Of a stretch of 64,000 nucleotides of DNA, positions 25,067 to 36,452 are shown piece by piece. Location: assembly GCA_023078555.1 (NCBI GenBank), contig CM041197.1, forward strand, positions 11,815,257 through 11,879,256. Direction: 5' to 3'. Source of the stretch: Ulva prolifera (taxonomy: Eukaryota > Chlorophyta > Ulvophyceae > Ulvales > Ulvaceae). The first letter of the stretch is position 1, and each line of letters opens with the position of its first letter. Below the pieces are notes generated by a model. The model saw nothing but the letters and a program-made list of their open reading frames with translations, had not been told where the DNA came from and ran no database searches. A program made the position numbers and the translations under genes.

Positions 25067-26222
25067 GTGCCAGTTAGGGCTGTAAATTTAACATCTGGGG
25101 GCAGGGTTTAACGTTAATTAACAAAGCTAAAGTAAAATAAAAGTAAAATAGGCTAAAAAATCTTTACTTTAAACGTGTTTTAAACTAGTGTTTTCCTGCT
25201 TTACCAGTAAAACTGTTAAACATGTCGAGGAGGCAGTTTCGGCCAATGGCACGGCACAAACACGGCACAAACACGTCCACAGCCACCTAGATACACCTAT
25301 TGCACCGCCTATCAATTATCTGCGTCTCCTGAGCAACTTGACGACGATGGAGATGCTCCTAGGCTGTCAGACTGCAGGCCACATGCTACTGCACCCTCGT
25401 TCGAACAGAATTCTGGCACACCAGATCCAGAAGAGTCTTCCTCATACACTTCATCAACAAAACCAAGCAGACGTTCAAAACATCGAATTTCGTCAACAGC
25501 TGCATCATTATCGCCTAGGTGACGGAGGTTGATTTTGGTGTACTATGGCGTTGCCAGCGTACTGCTTTTCATTGACCTTCTCTTGGAGGTCAAGTTGTCT
25601 AGAAATATATTCCACAGCCTCTCCACAGTTGCACAGCAGGGCTTCGCAGATATGATTTCAATGGCAGCTTCTCTCGAGCTCGGCAAACTTTTCAACAACA
25701 CCACGAGACACAACATCAGTCGCAACTGGCTTTCTGCGCAGATTGGAGCCACCTACATCTGCCGAATCAGCCAGATTTGCCTCATCGGAACTTTCAGTCT
25801 CTTGCAGAGGTTCAGCAGGACGTTTGTCTTGTGCCATGTCTGGAAGTTGCTCACTGCCAAATCAGTGACAGGTGCACACGGGCTACGGAAACTGACTCCC
25901 ACAGCATGAGCAGGCGCATAGCGACACGGATTTAAGTACTAGGAGCCAGCAACAGGTGTGCTATGAGTTATATCATGACCACCGTGCTTTGTTAGTGATG
26001 TTTGTCCTGTGAGGTCGGTCAAAGCCATCAGAATGCAGCCCTTTTTGGCTTCAACTTTGGTTTTAAAGCAACCTTAAAGTTAAAATGCGTTAAAGTAAAA
26101 TAAAAGTAAAATGACCCCTTTAAAGCCTCGAAATCGTTTTAACGTTAAAATTGTAAAGTAAAATAGCATTTTAAACTCCGTTAAAATGGGGGTAAAGTTA
26201 AATTTACAGCCCTAGTGCCAGT
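25067..26222 (-). mobile_element. Internally deleted hAT transposon with 8-bp target duplication
   Basis: The element is 25075-26214 (1,140 bp). It begins TAGGGCTGTAAATTTAAC and ends with the exact inverse complement, an 18-bp perfect terminal inverted repeat. It is flanked by the direct 8-bp repeat GTGCCAGT (25067-25074 and 26215-26222), the duplication length diagnostic of hAT elements. AT-rich subterminal blocks at about 25128-25150 and 26093-26115 contain the same direct motif (TAAAGTAAAATAAAAGTAAA). On the minus strand an ATG at 25837 opens a transposase N-terminus (MAQDKRPAEPLQETESSDE...) that runs into a hAT C-terminal dimerisation-like block (SAKPCCATVERLWNIF, then NLTSKRRS) after a frame break near 25680. 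The catalytic middle is missing, so it cannot move on its own. Intact duplications and inverted repeats imply a fairly recent insertion. Confidence 0.93.
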
Positions 26223-26653
26223 GCGTATCTCGGGAAGCCCAGGCGCCAGCGCTTACGTGGCATGAAAGAGGCAATAACAACTTTTCTACAGGCTACATGT
26301 GGCAGCACCGTATTATCAGCAGGCCCACGTGTGCACATGTACCTTATCAGAACGTCTGATACAAATGATTCGTATCAGAGGATAACCGACGGATTTGTCC
26401 TTGCATACTATAGTATGTGGTACATGTACAAAGCGAGGGCTCGCGGTCCCCTGGACCTGGCCCTGGCAGACCTGACGCGAATCAGCGTCAGGAGCGACCT
26501 CACGCGAAACAGTGCCAGGAGCGTGCGCACGTTGAAGGCAGGACCTTTAGCGGCGTGTAGATGTGGCCCATCATGCGCGACGCGCGTTTTGGGCCATCAG
26601 ATACTGTGCATGCATATGTGAGACATGCCTGACCGCTGCGGCCCGCAGCTCAG

Positions 26654-26693
26654 AATGTACAGTGTGTTACAAGGACAAAGAATGGACAGTGTG
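26654..26693 (-). mobile_element. SINE-like retroposon scar, 14-bp insert
   Basis: Bases 26667-26680, ttacaaggacaaag, are the inverse complement of the family's 3' end. They are flanked by 13-bp repeats AATGTACAGTGTG (26654-26666) and AATGGACAGTGTG (26681-26693) with one mismatch. In element orientation the duplication starts CACACTG, fitting the target preference of the other copies. At 14 bp this is the shortest copy seen, so a chance match is possible. Confidence 0.6.
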
Positions 26694-27595
26694 TAGTACA
26701 CGGTCATCATCGGGAGGGCAGGCAGCTGCACCGGTCATTCACGGTCCTGCAGTGAGTTCCACATCATGTGGACCATCATGGTGATGGTCCTAAAACATTT
26801 TGGCCCATGAACATTGTCTGGCAGCCACAGCCAGCGCACCCGGCTCACAGCAGTGCTGCATAGATGTACTCTGTAATTCTAGCCTGGCATACGGCTGACC
26901 CAGTGTGGAGCCTGATGGTGAGCCCCGAGCTAGTGGTCATCTTTAAGTGCTCTGGGAATATTCAATTTATTGCTTAAGCTTAAGCAATTGGGGATTGCTT
27001 GGGGATTGCTTGGACCCGGGAATCAGTACTGAGTGCTGATTTCCACACTAGTGCTCACAGGCGAAGGCCGGAAGGAGATGCATGTGCCAGCTTCAAATTT
27101 GCCACCATTGAGGCAGGTGGGGGTATGAGTGATATGATTGCGGCCGTCCGCCGGGCCTGCATTCAAGTTGTCATTCTGCACCCACACTCGGAAACATGCT
27201 GCACGTGATGGGTGTGGTGTGCGTGGGTGTCTGGCTGTGTGCTTGGTATGCCTGGTTCTACCACGGCCGCTGCCCACCTTGCCACCACTGGCAGCTGTCC
27301 ACTGTCAGCGTGACTAGTGGGCTTAGGGGAGTCGCAAAGCGTGGCCCTGGCTTTCCGAATCCAGCAAAGCGTGGCCCTCATGATATCTGATATCAGGCTG
27401 GTACACATGCTCTTGTGCCCGCCCCATATGGTATGCAGCTCACATGACTCGGCCGGGTCCCCGGGTCCAGTTATTCCGGGTCCAGTGATTCTCATGTTTG
27501 GGATTGGGCTAGCGCAATTAACCGTGACTGGCAGGTGCTGCATGCATGTACGGTGTACGTATATATGTGCTGCCCTGCCCAGGCGTGGCTGGCTG

Positions 27596-28174
27596 CACAC
27601 AGCATGCATGATGCCACCGACCGATGGCCTCTAGATCTGGCCCTCGGGCGCCTGGAATGACTTCGGTGGCACGTGCGGGGACAGTGCACTCCCCGAGCGG
27701 ACGTCCGCGGTCTGGACGCCGCATCGTCCCTGCAGGGAGCTGGTGCGATGCAACACGGGCCGGCTGGGCTGCTAGGCGGTCTGCCAGGCTGGCAGGGTGC
27801 GCTGTGGGCCTGGGGAATCGGATTCGGCGGGTTCTGGGGCTGGGGCAGCCCCCGGCAGTCGGGCGGCGCGGAGAGGTGGCCTCGGCCGCGGGCGGCGACT
27901 CGTCGGGCGCGGCTCTGTTGTGCGGGGACAAGCGTTGTGGTGTGGGGTGCTCTGTGCGTGTGGGTGGGCGGTGTGTGTCTGTTTGGCTGCGTGTTTGGGT
28001 ACCGGTGTGGATGTGGGTGTGTACCGGTATGAGGTTCTGAGTGCGACGTCGCTGTCTGGGCGCGTGGTGGCTTTTGTGTGTGTTGCGTGGGTATCTGGGT
28101 TTGTGCTTGCTCTGCTTGCTGCTTTCGCGGTGCTGCCCGCCTCAATGCATGTATCCTGGTAACACACAGCATGC
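27596..28174 (+). mobile_element. SINE-like retroposon, long copy 1
   Basis: The insert 27608-28162 (555 bp) lies between exact 12-bp repeats CACACAGCATGC (27596-27607 and 28163-28174). It aligns along its whole length with the copy at 28958-29554: both start near GCCACCGACC, share GTGCGGGGAC, a GT-rich middle, GCGTGGGT.TCTG, and end in CGCGGTGCTGCCCGCC...TAA. This copy's tail has diverged (ATCCTGGTAA). No convincing RNA polymerase III boxes were found, so its ancestry (tRNA, 5S or LINE 3' end) is open. Confidence 0.82.
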
Positions 28175-28377
28175 TCCGGCAGGATCCTGCCTCGCGATCG
28201 GCTAGCCAGCTGCTTATGCATGTGATCACACCAAGGTTGCTCGATCGATGTGGAGGCATGCGTTTGGCACGTAGGATCTTGGAAGCTATTCCACGTGCTG
28301 CCCGTTCAAGGTTCCGTTGAGCATGCATTGGGCTTCAGTACGGGTTGGCCAAATTTCAAATGTTTGTTGGACTTGAT

Positions 28378-28425
28378 AATGTATATATATACATTATGAT
28401 CAGTTTGGGATATCCCAAACTGATC
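28378..28425. repeat. Two adjacent perfect palindromes
   Basis: 28378-28395 is an 18-bp palindrome (AATGTATATATATACATT) and 28398-28425 is a 28-bp perfect palindrome centred on GGGATATCCC with outer arms GATCAGTTT. They are separated by two bases. Together they could extrude as cruciforms or form two hairpins. No gene is associated. Confidence 0.93.
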
Positions 28426-28941
28426 ACTGTGGTCGGGCCCAACAACCCACTACTACTCCGCGTCTTAAAAACATACCACTGGAGGTGCACGTGTTGTCGT
28501 GACATGCTCGGCCGAGTACAGTATTTATATAAATACCAAATACATACGCTGTCCCTGCTTAACCCTGCAGTGCCTTCGCCTATGCTGGCCGCTGCCGCTC
28601 CGACGGTCGGGCCGGACGGTCGGGCCGGGATGTGGTCTCTGGGGACTAATCGGGCCAGCAGAAAAGCATGTACAAGGCGGCGTGGCTGCATCTGCGTACG
28701 CAGGCGCCATGCGCACCCTGCTCGCCCCGTCCGCGCGAAGCGTGCGCGTGGCTGCATGCGCGGGAGTCTGGTGACGCTGCAGCGTGCCTTGCGAGTGTTG
28801 AACTTCACTCAGCATACACCTGGAGACTACACAAGAGGTGTAGACACGTCTAGATCTAGGCCTGACTCAATAGTCTGAGCATATTCCGGGGGTGCGTGGT
28901 GCGTTAGGCGCAGTCTGGCGGAAGAGATCATCGAGCTAAGC

Positions 28942-29570
28942 ACACACATCGAGCTAATCCGGCCTGAGCGGTGGGGTGCCCCTTGGGCGCCCCGTCCGCT
29001 TGACGCCACCGACCTGTGGCCTCGAGGCCAGATCTGACTCCAGCTAGGCCGGGTCCGATGGGTGTGCAGGATGCTTTCGTTGGCATGTGCGGGGACTGCG
29101 GAGACGGCTTGGGCGATGCATTGTCCTGGGTGCGGTGCGGCGTGTGCCGGCGAGGCTGCGCGGCGGTGTGCCGGGCTGGCGTGGTATGCTGTGGCTTGGT
29201 GGGGTGGGGGTGGGTCTTAAGCTTGGGGCCAGGGCGGCCCCCGGCAATCGGGCTGCCATGATGGGCGGCCTCAGGCAGCAGTGTGTTGGGTTTGGCCCTG
29301 TCGTACGGCGGCGGGCGTTGTGGTGCTGGTGGTTGTGATGTTGTGTGTCGGCCGTGGGGTTTGTGCGTGCGTGTGTGGGTTTGGGTTTGTGGGTGTGTGG
29401 GTGTGTGCTTGGCGGTCTACGGATCTGGGTCTTTTGCTGCGCCGGTGCTGGGTTTTTTTTTGGGCGTGGTGTCGCGTGCGTGGGTGTCTGTGTGTTTGCT
29501 TCGTTTGTTTGCTTCTTTCGCGGTGCTGCCCGCCTTGCTACCTTTGTCCTTGTAACACACATCGAGCTAA
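28942..29570 (+). mobile_element. SINE-like retroposon, long copy 2 (family reference)
   Basis: The insert 28958-29554 (597 bp) is bracketed by 16-bp direct repeats ACACACATCGAGCTAA (28942-28957 and 29555-29570). The 3' end reads CGCGGTGCTGCCCGCC then TTTGTCCTTGTAA and serves as the family reference. The 5' 40 bases are absent from copy 1. The element contains a T-run (about 29452-29460) and GT-rich DNA but no long conserved reading frame. Variable-length duplications with 5'-truncated relatives point to target-primed reverse transcription using a LINE's enzyme. Confidence 0.87.
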
Positions 29571-32479
29571 GCACACTGTGGCACGCTCTCTTGTAACTGA
29601 CAGCATAAGAGACGGTCGCTGAGCCTTGTCAGCACACCCACAGCGACATCCATGGCGGCGAGCCCCAACAGGTCGCCACGCGGACAGTTCAAAACAGCTT
29701 TGATGGGGCTCACAGTCCCGCACGACGGCCATATGTGACGGACGTGGGCCCTCGCCGCCGCGGCATCTCTACATCTCGTGCAGCGGCAGCTCTGTGCACA
29801 GTGGCAATCCAGTAACGTGGCCGCTATACCACTGGAGTGTCACAACTGTGGTGAGTCGCGTCGGCTCTCACGTTGTGCCAGTTGGCACGGTGTGCTCCAG
29901 GTTGGCAGGGCCGGGTGCCTCAGCGTGTCAAGGTCGGCACGGCCTGCTTGCGTTGCGATGCGGCCGACGGGTGGGGAGCAGTGGGAGCACGGATTTGGCG
30001 CAACTCGGCGGTGGCTCCGGCGGTGGAATTACATGCGGTGCCCGGACAGACCCCCGGAGAGGGAGGTCCTATAGCACCGCGGGTGCTGCACCGCAGTGGG
30101 TATTGCGATGACAAATCCGGGGAGGCAGGCAGCACCGCAGGGGGTGTGCACATGTGAGTGGGTATGAGGGTTGATACCTATCTGGCTGGGGGCCCCTGCA
30201 TGCACACATGAAGCCTGGCGCACTTGGTGGCCGACTTGGCGGCCTTGCCGCCGGCCAAGGACGCCGACAGAGTCGGTCAGTGGGTTCATGTCAGCAGAGC
30301 TGCACAGGCATTTGTGCATGTGTGGCACCTGCGGTAGATTTGGTGTGGAATGACAGCTGTAGATTTTACAAGCTGTAGATTGTACAGCTGTCAGTAGTGC
30401 TTCAAAGGTGCCCATGGTGCTGCATGCTCCTGCCGGCTACACCGCCAACATGTACAGACAGTGCGTCACCCACTCATCCACAGAGCAGAGCTTGGAAGAT
30501 GTTCAGCTTGGTGTGCGGCAGCTGATGTGTTACAAGGATAAATGCGGCGAGGCGGGCGGCGAGGCAGCTGCAGGCAGGCAGCTGGGAACCCTGGGCCTCG
30601 TGGTATATCGGAGGGAACCACCACAGCCCTGTGGGGGCATATGTGGTGGTGAGAAAAGACTCAAAAGAGTATTGGCAAACACAGTAGCAGAAGATTTCTG
30701 AATCGGCTTGCAAAAACCTGCTTCCTGAGATGGCGGGAGGGTAGGCCACACCAGCTCCCGGTATGATCCTGGTGTCATCTCTGTCTCACACCTTGAATAC
30801 TGCTGCCCAGAATGAGTGCCGGCCGACCCCAAAAAGCACAAACAAACCTGTCCTCACAGTAGTACGTGGCTCGTGTGAATTAATATTAAATTTTTGACAG
30901 GCCCGCTTGATATCTCGCAAGGTTCATGAATCTGGTACGTGAAAAGGACAAGCGCGTCCGGACATAGCTACTCAGATGTGTGCAAGTTTCGCATCGCCAC
31001 ACAGCGGGTCACGCCGTTGGCGGCACATGTGACACACCCACATGTGGCGACAACACCTGCGTGCACAGCTGTAACATATGCAGCCGTCGGCGCGCACAAC
31101 TGTGTGACGACGTGAAACAATTGTTCACACGCACACATCATCACTGTACACCGTTGACAACAAACAGCCCTCCGTGACACCAGCCATGCTCATCTTCCTG
31201 CCGGGCCAAATCGTGCGGACCTAGGGTTCCCCCTAGAGGGCCTGCTTCCCAGGGCCTGCTTGTGTGCAATGTGCTCAGTCGCTGCACACCGCATCGGCGC
31301 CATGCATTCATGTGCCGGGCAGCCCGCAGCATGTATATGTGCCATTCACGATGCGCAGATCGCGATGTGCGTCGTGCACGTTCAGGAAGCGGGCAGTTGA
31401 CACGTGGCCTGGAAAGTTTCACATCATGGACTGTTGAGCTTTGGTGTTTGGTGGCGCCTGCGGTGGGGCCCATGCGGCTTGGCTGCAGCACTGCTGGTCC
31501 AGCAGTCGGCGACCGTGTGTCGTAATACATGGCACGCCGGGCCACGATAGAACCTTGGCTGCCATGAATATTGCAACACATGATGATGTTCTTCCTGCTC
31601 ATGCATGGTGCACTCACTCCGCACGCACTCTGACTATTATAATTATTTTAAACTGGATGAAGTACGTGAACAGAGCCTGTAATGCATTACCTGTGCTTGT
31701 ACAACTTGTGACGGTCACGGAGGGTCATGGGAGATGGACTCATGAGGGCCACTGTCATGATCAAGGCCACCATGTGTGTTACAAGGACAGCAAGGTGGGC
31801 AGGTACCACCGCGGGCAACAACCAACAACCGTCCGGAGCCACCATGTGTGCCCCAGTCAACGGTCATGCACTCACGCACTACCTGCACTCGCTCCGCCCT
31901 TCACTGCCTGGGAAGTGCCATGACAATGGTGGCCAGGGTGATAGCTGCCTCTAGAGCAGCACACCAATTGCGGAATGCCTTGAGCTTGTCTCACACCATT
32001 GTTTGGACGTGCCTCGTTCCTCTCTGGCAGACTTTACATTAATAGTTGCATGCCCAGTTTTTCACATGGTAGGCGACAACTCCACCTTGGATGCAGTGGA
32101 ATGTGTTTCATCCTGCTGAACCCGGGTGCACTCCGGGTGCACTCATTGCACATGCATTTGAACCACCACTGGCACACCTCGCCACCACACCCCACACCGT
32201 TACAGCTGCTTCATTCATGAAATGAATAATCAATGATGAATGAATTTATCACAGCTGGCTGGCTTATGTGAGTGAATGAGTGGACATAGCGTGCAATATG
32301 CATACAATGACCTGGCGACGCTACGAGCCCAACTCGACAACTTGAAGCTGCCGAAGGGCAGTGGTTCACCCCGACGGGGGCCTGGCGGGGTGAATGTACA
32401 AGCACATCCGGGCCGGCAGCGCGGCCTCCACGGCCGTGCTTACAGATCTGTATCTGAATCTGTATCTGAATCTGATCTA
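29571..32479. other. Spacer with decayed retroposon fragments
   Basis: No gene recognised. Apart from the insertion at 31766-31850, fragments of the SINE-like family in reverse orientation appear at about 30105-30145 and 30530-30575 (GTGTTACAAGGATAAATGCGGCGAGGCGGG). All open frames are short and without motifs. Confidence 0.5.
31766..31850 (-). mobile_element. SINE-like retroposon, 59-bp copy
   Basis: The insert 31779-31837 starts ttacaaggacagcaaggtgg, the inverse complement of the family 3' end. It lies between exact 13-bp repeats GCCACCATGTGTG (31766-31778 and 31838-31850). In element orientation the duplication begins CACACATGG. Confidence 0.85.
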
Positions 32480-33646
32480 GAGATTCACCGGCCGCTTCGT
32501 GTCTCGCTGTCCTCTGGAGCTCCGGCCGGCTGCCACACCTCCTGCGCTTGCTGGACTGCCGCCTCCTCCCGCAGCAGAAGCCGCAGGGAGGCGTCCGCCC
32601 TATCGTCATTGCAGAGACGTGGCAGCGCCTGGTGAGCCTGTGCGCCATGACCCTGTGCAGTGGCCTTGGTGCCTCCCTCGCGCCGCTGCAAGTGGGGGTC
32701 GGGGTGCCAGGCGGTGCGCAGACCCTGGGCCACACCGCGCGCACCATGCTGCAGGCAATAAAGTCGTGCTTGGGCAGCTGGACTGGAAGAATGGATTCAG
32801 CATGATGACCCGTGCAGCCATTTTGGAGGCTGTTGCGTCTCGCAAGCCTGCGCTGCTGCCCTTCGGCAACATGTTGTACAGGCTCCCCGCAAATCTCTAC
32901 ATCGACGGCGCACCGCCCAGCACCGCTGCGATCACGTCGCGGCGCCTCGTGCGCCAAGGCGACCCCCTCAGCCCGCTGCTCTTCGCCCTGGCCCTCCAGG
33001 GCCCCCTCCAGGCCGTGCCGGCCCAGCACCAGCCACCCGAGAGGCAGGTCACGGCCGCCCTCATGGCGTATCATGACGACTGCACCACACCCGGGCAACG
33101 TGTGGACGCCGCCGCCGCATTCCGTGCGCTGGTCTCGGCGGCAGAGCCCCTCGGGCTGGAGCCCCAGCTGCACAAATGCACGGCTATCTTGCCCGACCCC
33201 CAGCATGCGGGATCCGTCGAGGCCGCGCTCGGCCTTACGCATGCCACGGAGGGCACCGTCATCACCGGCACGCCCATCGGCATCCCAGCGTTCGAGTCGT
33301 CGCACGCGCAAGCGACGGCCGGCAAGGTGTGCGCCACCATCGAGAAGATGATGAGCCTGCCCCTGACAGCGCAAGACCGGTTCTTGCTGCGCACGATGTC
33401 ATGCCAACGCCGTATGATGCACTACGCCTGCAGGGTGGTGCCGTGGCCGCACATTTCTGGTCACATGCGCCGGACGGAGGCGTCTGTCCTGGCTGCGGTG
33501 AATGAAATCATACGCGTCCCGCGGGACGACCCTCGGGAGGCCACGCAAGCCGTCCTCCCGGCGTGCCTCGGTGGCCTGGGCATCATGTCCACGCCACGAG
33601 AGGTCGCGGACGGAGCGTACCTCGCTGCAGCTGCGGTGAGCCACTA
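32480..33646 (+). pseudogene. LINE reverse transcriptase fragment, frameshifted
   Basis: Non-LTR retrotransposon reverse transcriptase, 5'-truncated. The first part (to about 32765) reads in one frame with LLDCRLLPQQKPQGGVRPIVIAE and LGVGVP-type VGVGVPGGAQTLGH; after a one-base shift it continues with LGQLDWKNGF (motif A), RRLVRQGDPLSPLLFALAL (motif B) and MAYHDDCTT (motif C). Motif C has YHDD instead of the usual Y-A-D-D, which keeps both aspartates. The post-RT thumb region follows and ends in LGGLGIMST..AYLAAAAVSH with a stop at 33645. No endonuclease or ORF1 is present. Related elements are widespread in algal genomes. The frameshift and truncation make it inactive. Confidence 0.88.
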
Positions 33647-33649
33647 GGC

Positions 33650-36452
33650 ATTCGCAGGCGGCCCTGAGCTATGTTGTTACAAGTACCTCGCATGCAGCCA
33701 TTCCGTCACACAAGTGCATGCGCAGCCCAGGCTATGCAGTTAAAAGTTCAGCCCAGGCTATGTTGTTACAAGTACAGCCCAGGCTATGCAGTTACCAAGG
33801 ACAGAGGCCGAGAATTGGGCCATTGCATGGAATCCACTTGCAAACCCACTCATTCGGTCATGGCACTATAGTCCAGTCATTCAACCAAGAAGCTTGGTAC
33901 AATGATCACGCAAGGACGGGGTTGGATAGGCGGGTAGCACTGCAGGAGCCTAAGCACAGGCACAAGCACACAGCACACAGCACACATGTTCTTGTGCACA
34001 GCAAGGACGGCTCAGTGATCCAGATATCTGGATATCCGGAAATCCATTTTAATCCAGATGATGAAAGTAAATTCACTTAACTGTACAGCACACGCAAGCT
34101 AAGAACACAGCACGGGATTGCTTTGATGAACGCTGATGTTGGGCAGTCGTTTGCGGGGGTTACGGCCAGCTGTGCTGAGTAGATGCCCCTGTTCTTGGTC
34201 GACTCGCTGTGTCCGCGTTGCTGCCCGCCTCGTCGCTGCTTGTATACTATAGCACACCAGCGCCTACATACACGCTCAAGCAATCCTTGTGCTTCTGCCT
34301 GTGCGTTGTGCCGACGGTGCTACCTAGGCTGCCTCTAGAGCTCTGACGTTTGTCCTTGAGACAGTTAATTGATCACCCACCCACACATGCATATACCCAT
34401 GCATACCTGCGGCTTCCTTGCAACACATGCCATTGCGGCATAAAAGCAGAGAATCCCCCCACACACATGGCTGGGTCGGGCCAAGCATTGACACACAGCG
34501 CGGTCAAGTTGGAGGGTGGGCGAGGAGGGGGGAGGGGGGATCCGGCCCCTAGAGCCACACTGCAGCAGCTCACCCACACCATGTAGAATAGACCGGAGAC
34601 CCAGTGTACGCACTCGGGCTTGGGTCATTGTGGTTGCCCAGCTGATGTTCAGCCTTGCACCAGTCACCTCAGCTAAGGCCCAGCAGTGCAGCATGATTTA
34701 TGTGAGTGTCTCACTGTGCTGTGAGAGTCAAGTGGCTGCATATCCGGCCCTCTGGGCTGGTATACGATTATCTCAGCAACACATTGACAGGGAAGGTGAC
34801 GCCTGAGTGACGAGCATCGAAGACATCAACCACGGGTGTCGCAGAGATATGCCAGAAGATGGTCAGCATGTATGTCCCTGTCACCACCGAAACGACGCCT
34901 TTAAGACAGGCGGGACACACTTTTGCGTGTGGTTCCTGTGGGGCGCTGAACGATGAGCGGGACATGCCCATAAGCTGTTGCCCTATTTATACAGCGATGT
35001 ACACGTCGCTCCGAGTCGATGTCCTGGGCTGCCTCGATTCGTCAGTCCAGTCGAGCTCCGTCGGATGCTCGACGCGCTGTATCATCTCGCTGACGCACAA
35101 ATTCGAGAGTAATCTTGACTGTCATCGCTTGGGTATTGCTTAAGGTGCAAGGGCACAGCTATTCAGTGACAGTGCCTTGTCCGCGTCAGTACCGGCAGAA
35201 GCCTTCACGCTTCCGAGTGGACGGATGCAGGCCTCAGCTCAGCCACGGAGGAACTATTAAATCAAACAAGTATCAAATTGTGATCCTCACGCGAAGCTAT
35301 CGGCATGGACTGCTAGGCCTGAGCCGCGGGGTCTCACAAGGACGCATGCCCACCCCAAGCGCCAGTCTTCCAGCGACCTGGGCATCCGACTTCAACTCAG
35401 AACGTGCTGATCTAGTACTTGCAGCGGTGTGGCTCAATCTGGATACGTGCGCTGCGCAACTCCTGCGCTTGTGCGGCAGTGCCCATGCTTTCGTTTTGTT
35501 ACTGGACACCGCGCTACTGCCTTCCGAGAGCGGTATGTATGGATGCATGATTATGATGACCGCTGTCGCTGCGGGACTCCTAGGTTGAGCGTGGTCGCAG
35601 TGAGGCGAGCGTGCGTCGTGTTCCAGACCTGCGTCAATTCGAATCCCAACAAGTACGAACAGTCTGTCGGTGTCTACCAGGCGTGCATGTCCAGTCATAT
35701 TCGACGATTTCCAGATAACCTCAGTGTCGCAAGCCCATATTCATCCAGTCCTGGGTACTGACCGTGGCACCGACAGCCCGCTCGGTGCCTGGCAGAGCTC
35801 AGGCATGACATCCGCAACGCACAGCGGTGTCTCGTACGCACAGCGGTGTTTTGTACGCACACCGGTGTCTTGTCCTGCAGGAATCACACGCAACCCTGCA
35901 ACCAGGTTGAGTACATTACGTGACTGCACGTGACGCTGCTCTGTGCAGTTGTGTGCACAGAAGCTGTCTCACTGCCTGATGTCGACCGTGGTGCACTCTT
36001 GAATGCCTCATCCTGGCACAGCAGTGCCCACTAGATGCCACCCACCAGCGGCACCCACTAGATCCACAGGGGCATCATGCATATGCATGGTCCATGCCCG
36101 TACCGCCATGCCCCGCTGACACCGGCCAAGAGACATTCGGTGCTGCCACTGAATTCTGAAATCAATCATTGAGCATGATCTCGATTGCTTGGCTCACGTA
36201 GATACATCTGATGGAATGATCTTGCGATGCCCCTAGGCAGGGAAAAAAACATGACATATTGGTCTGTGATCGTGATGTTGAAATTTTAGCATCAATTGAT
36301 GCTAATTAACCTCGCTCGGTTAACCTCGCTCTTAACCTCGCTCTTCGTGCCTCAGATAGTGCACTAAAATCTGTGCCCATAACATGTGGCCACATCGTCC
36401 GACGCTCACACACATGCGCGCTGCTGCAGAGTGATGCGCAACCCGGCAGACG
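33650..36452. other. Spacer upstream of P4
   Basis: No gene recognised. It contains a 26-bp direct repeat with core GCCCAGGCTATG at 33725, 33751 and 33777, possible SINE-like 3' ends (about 34190-34245 and 34310-34365, CGGTGCTACCTAGGCTGCC type), and a 20-bp tandem GTACGCACAGCGGTGT at about 35820-35875. The last kilobase should contain the P4 promoter and any 5' exon; a CTGCTGCAG acceptor-like site ends at 36429. Confidence 0.5.

Larger units (their letters stand above)
26223..28377. other. Spacer with retroposon copies
   Basis: No gene recognised. It contains the two SINE-like insertions listed separately (26654-26693 and 27596-28174) and other simple GT-rich DNA that resembles decayed copies of the same family (for example around 27200-27260). 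Long open frames such as 27492-28328 on the minus strand only read through the retroposon and are not genes. Confidence 0.5.

Noticed and set aside
27492..28328. 278-codon proline/histidine-rich minus-strand frame
   Set aside because: Reads antisense through a SINE-like element bounded by target duplications; not conserved in the sister copy.
28958..29110. RNA polymerase III A and B boxes in the long SINE-like copy
   Set aside because: TGGCCTCGAGG and GGGTCCGATGG resemble the boxes only partly and are not kept in the sister copy.
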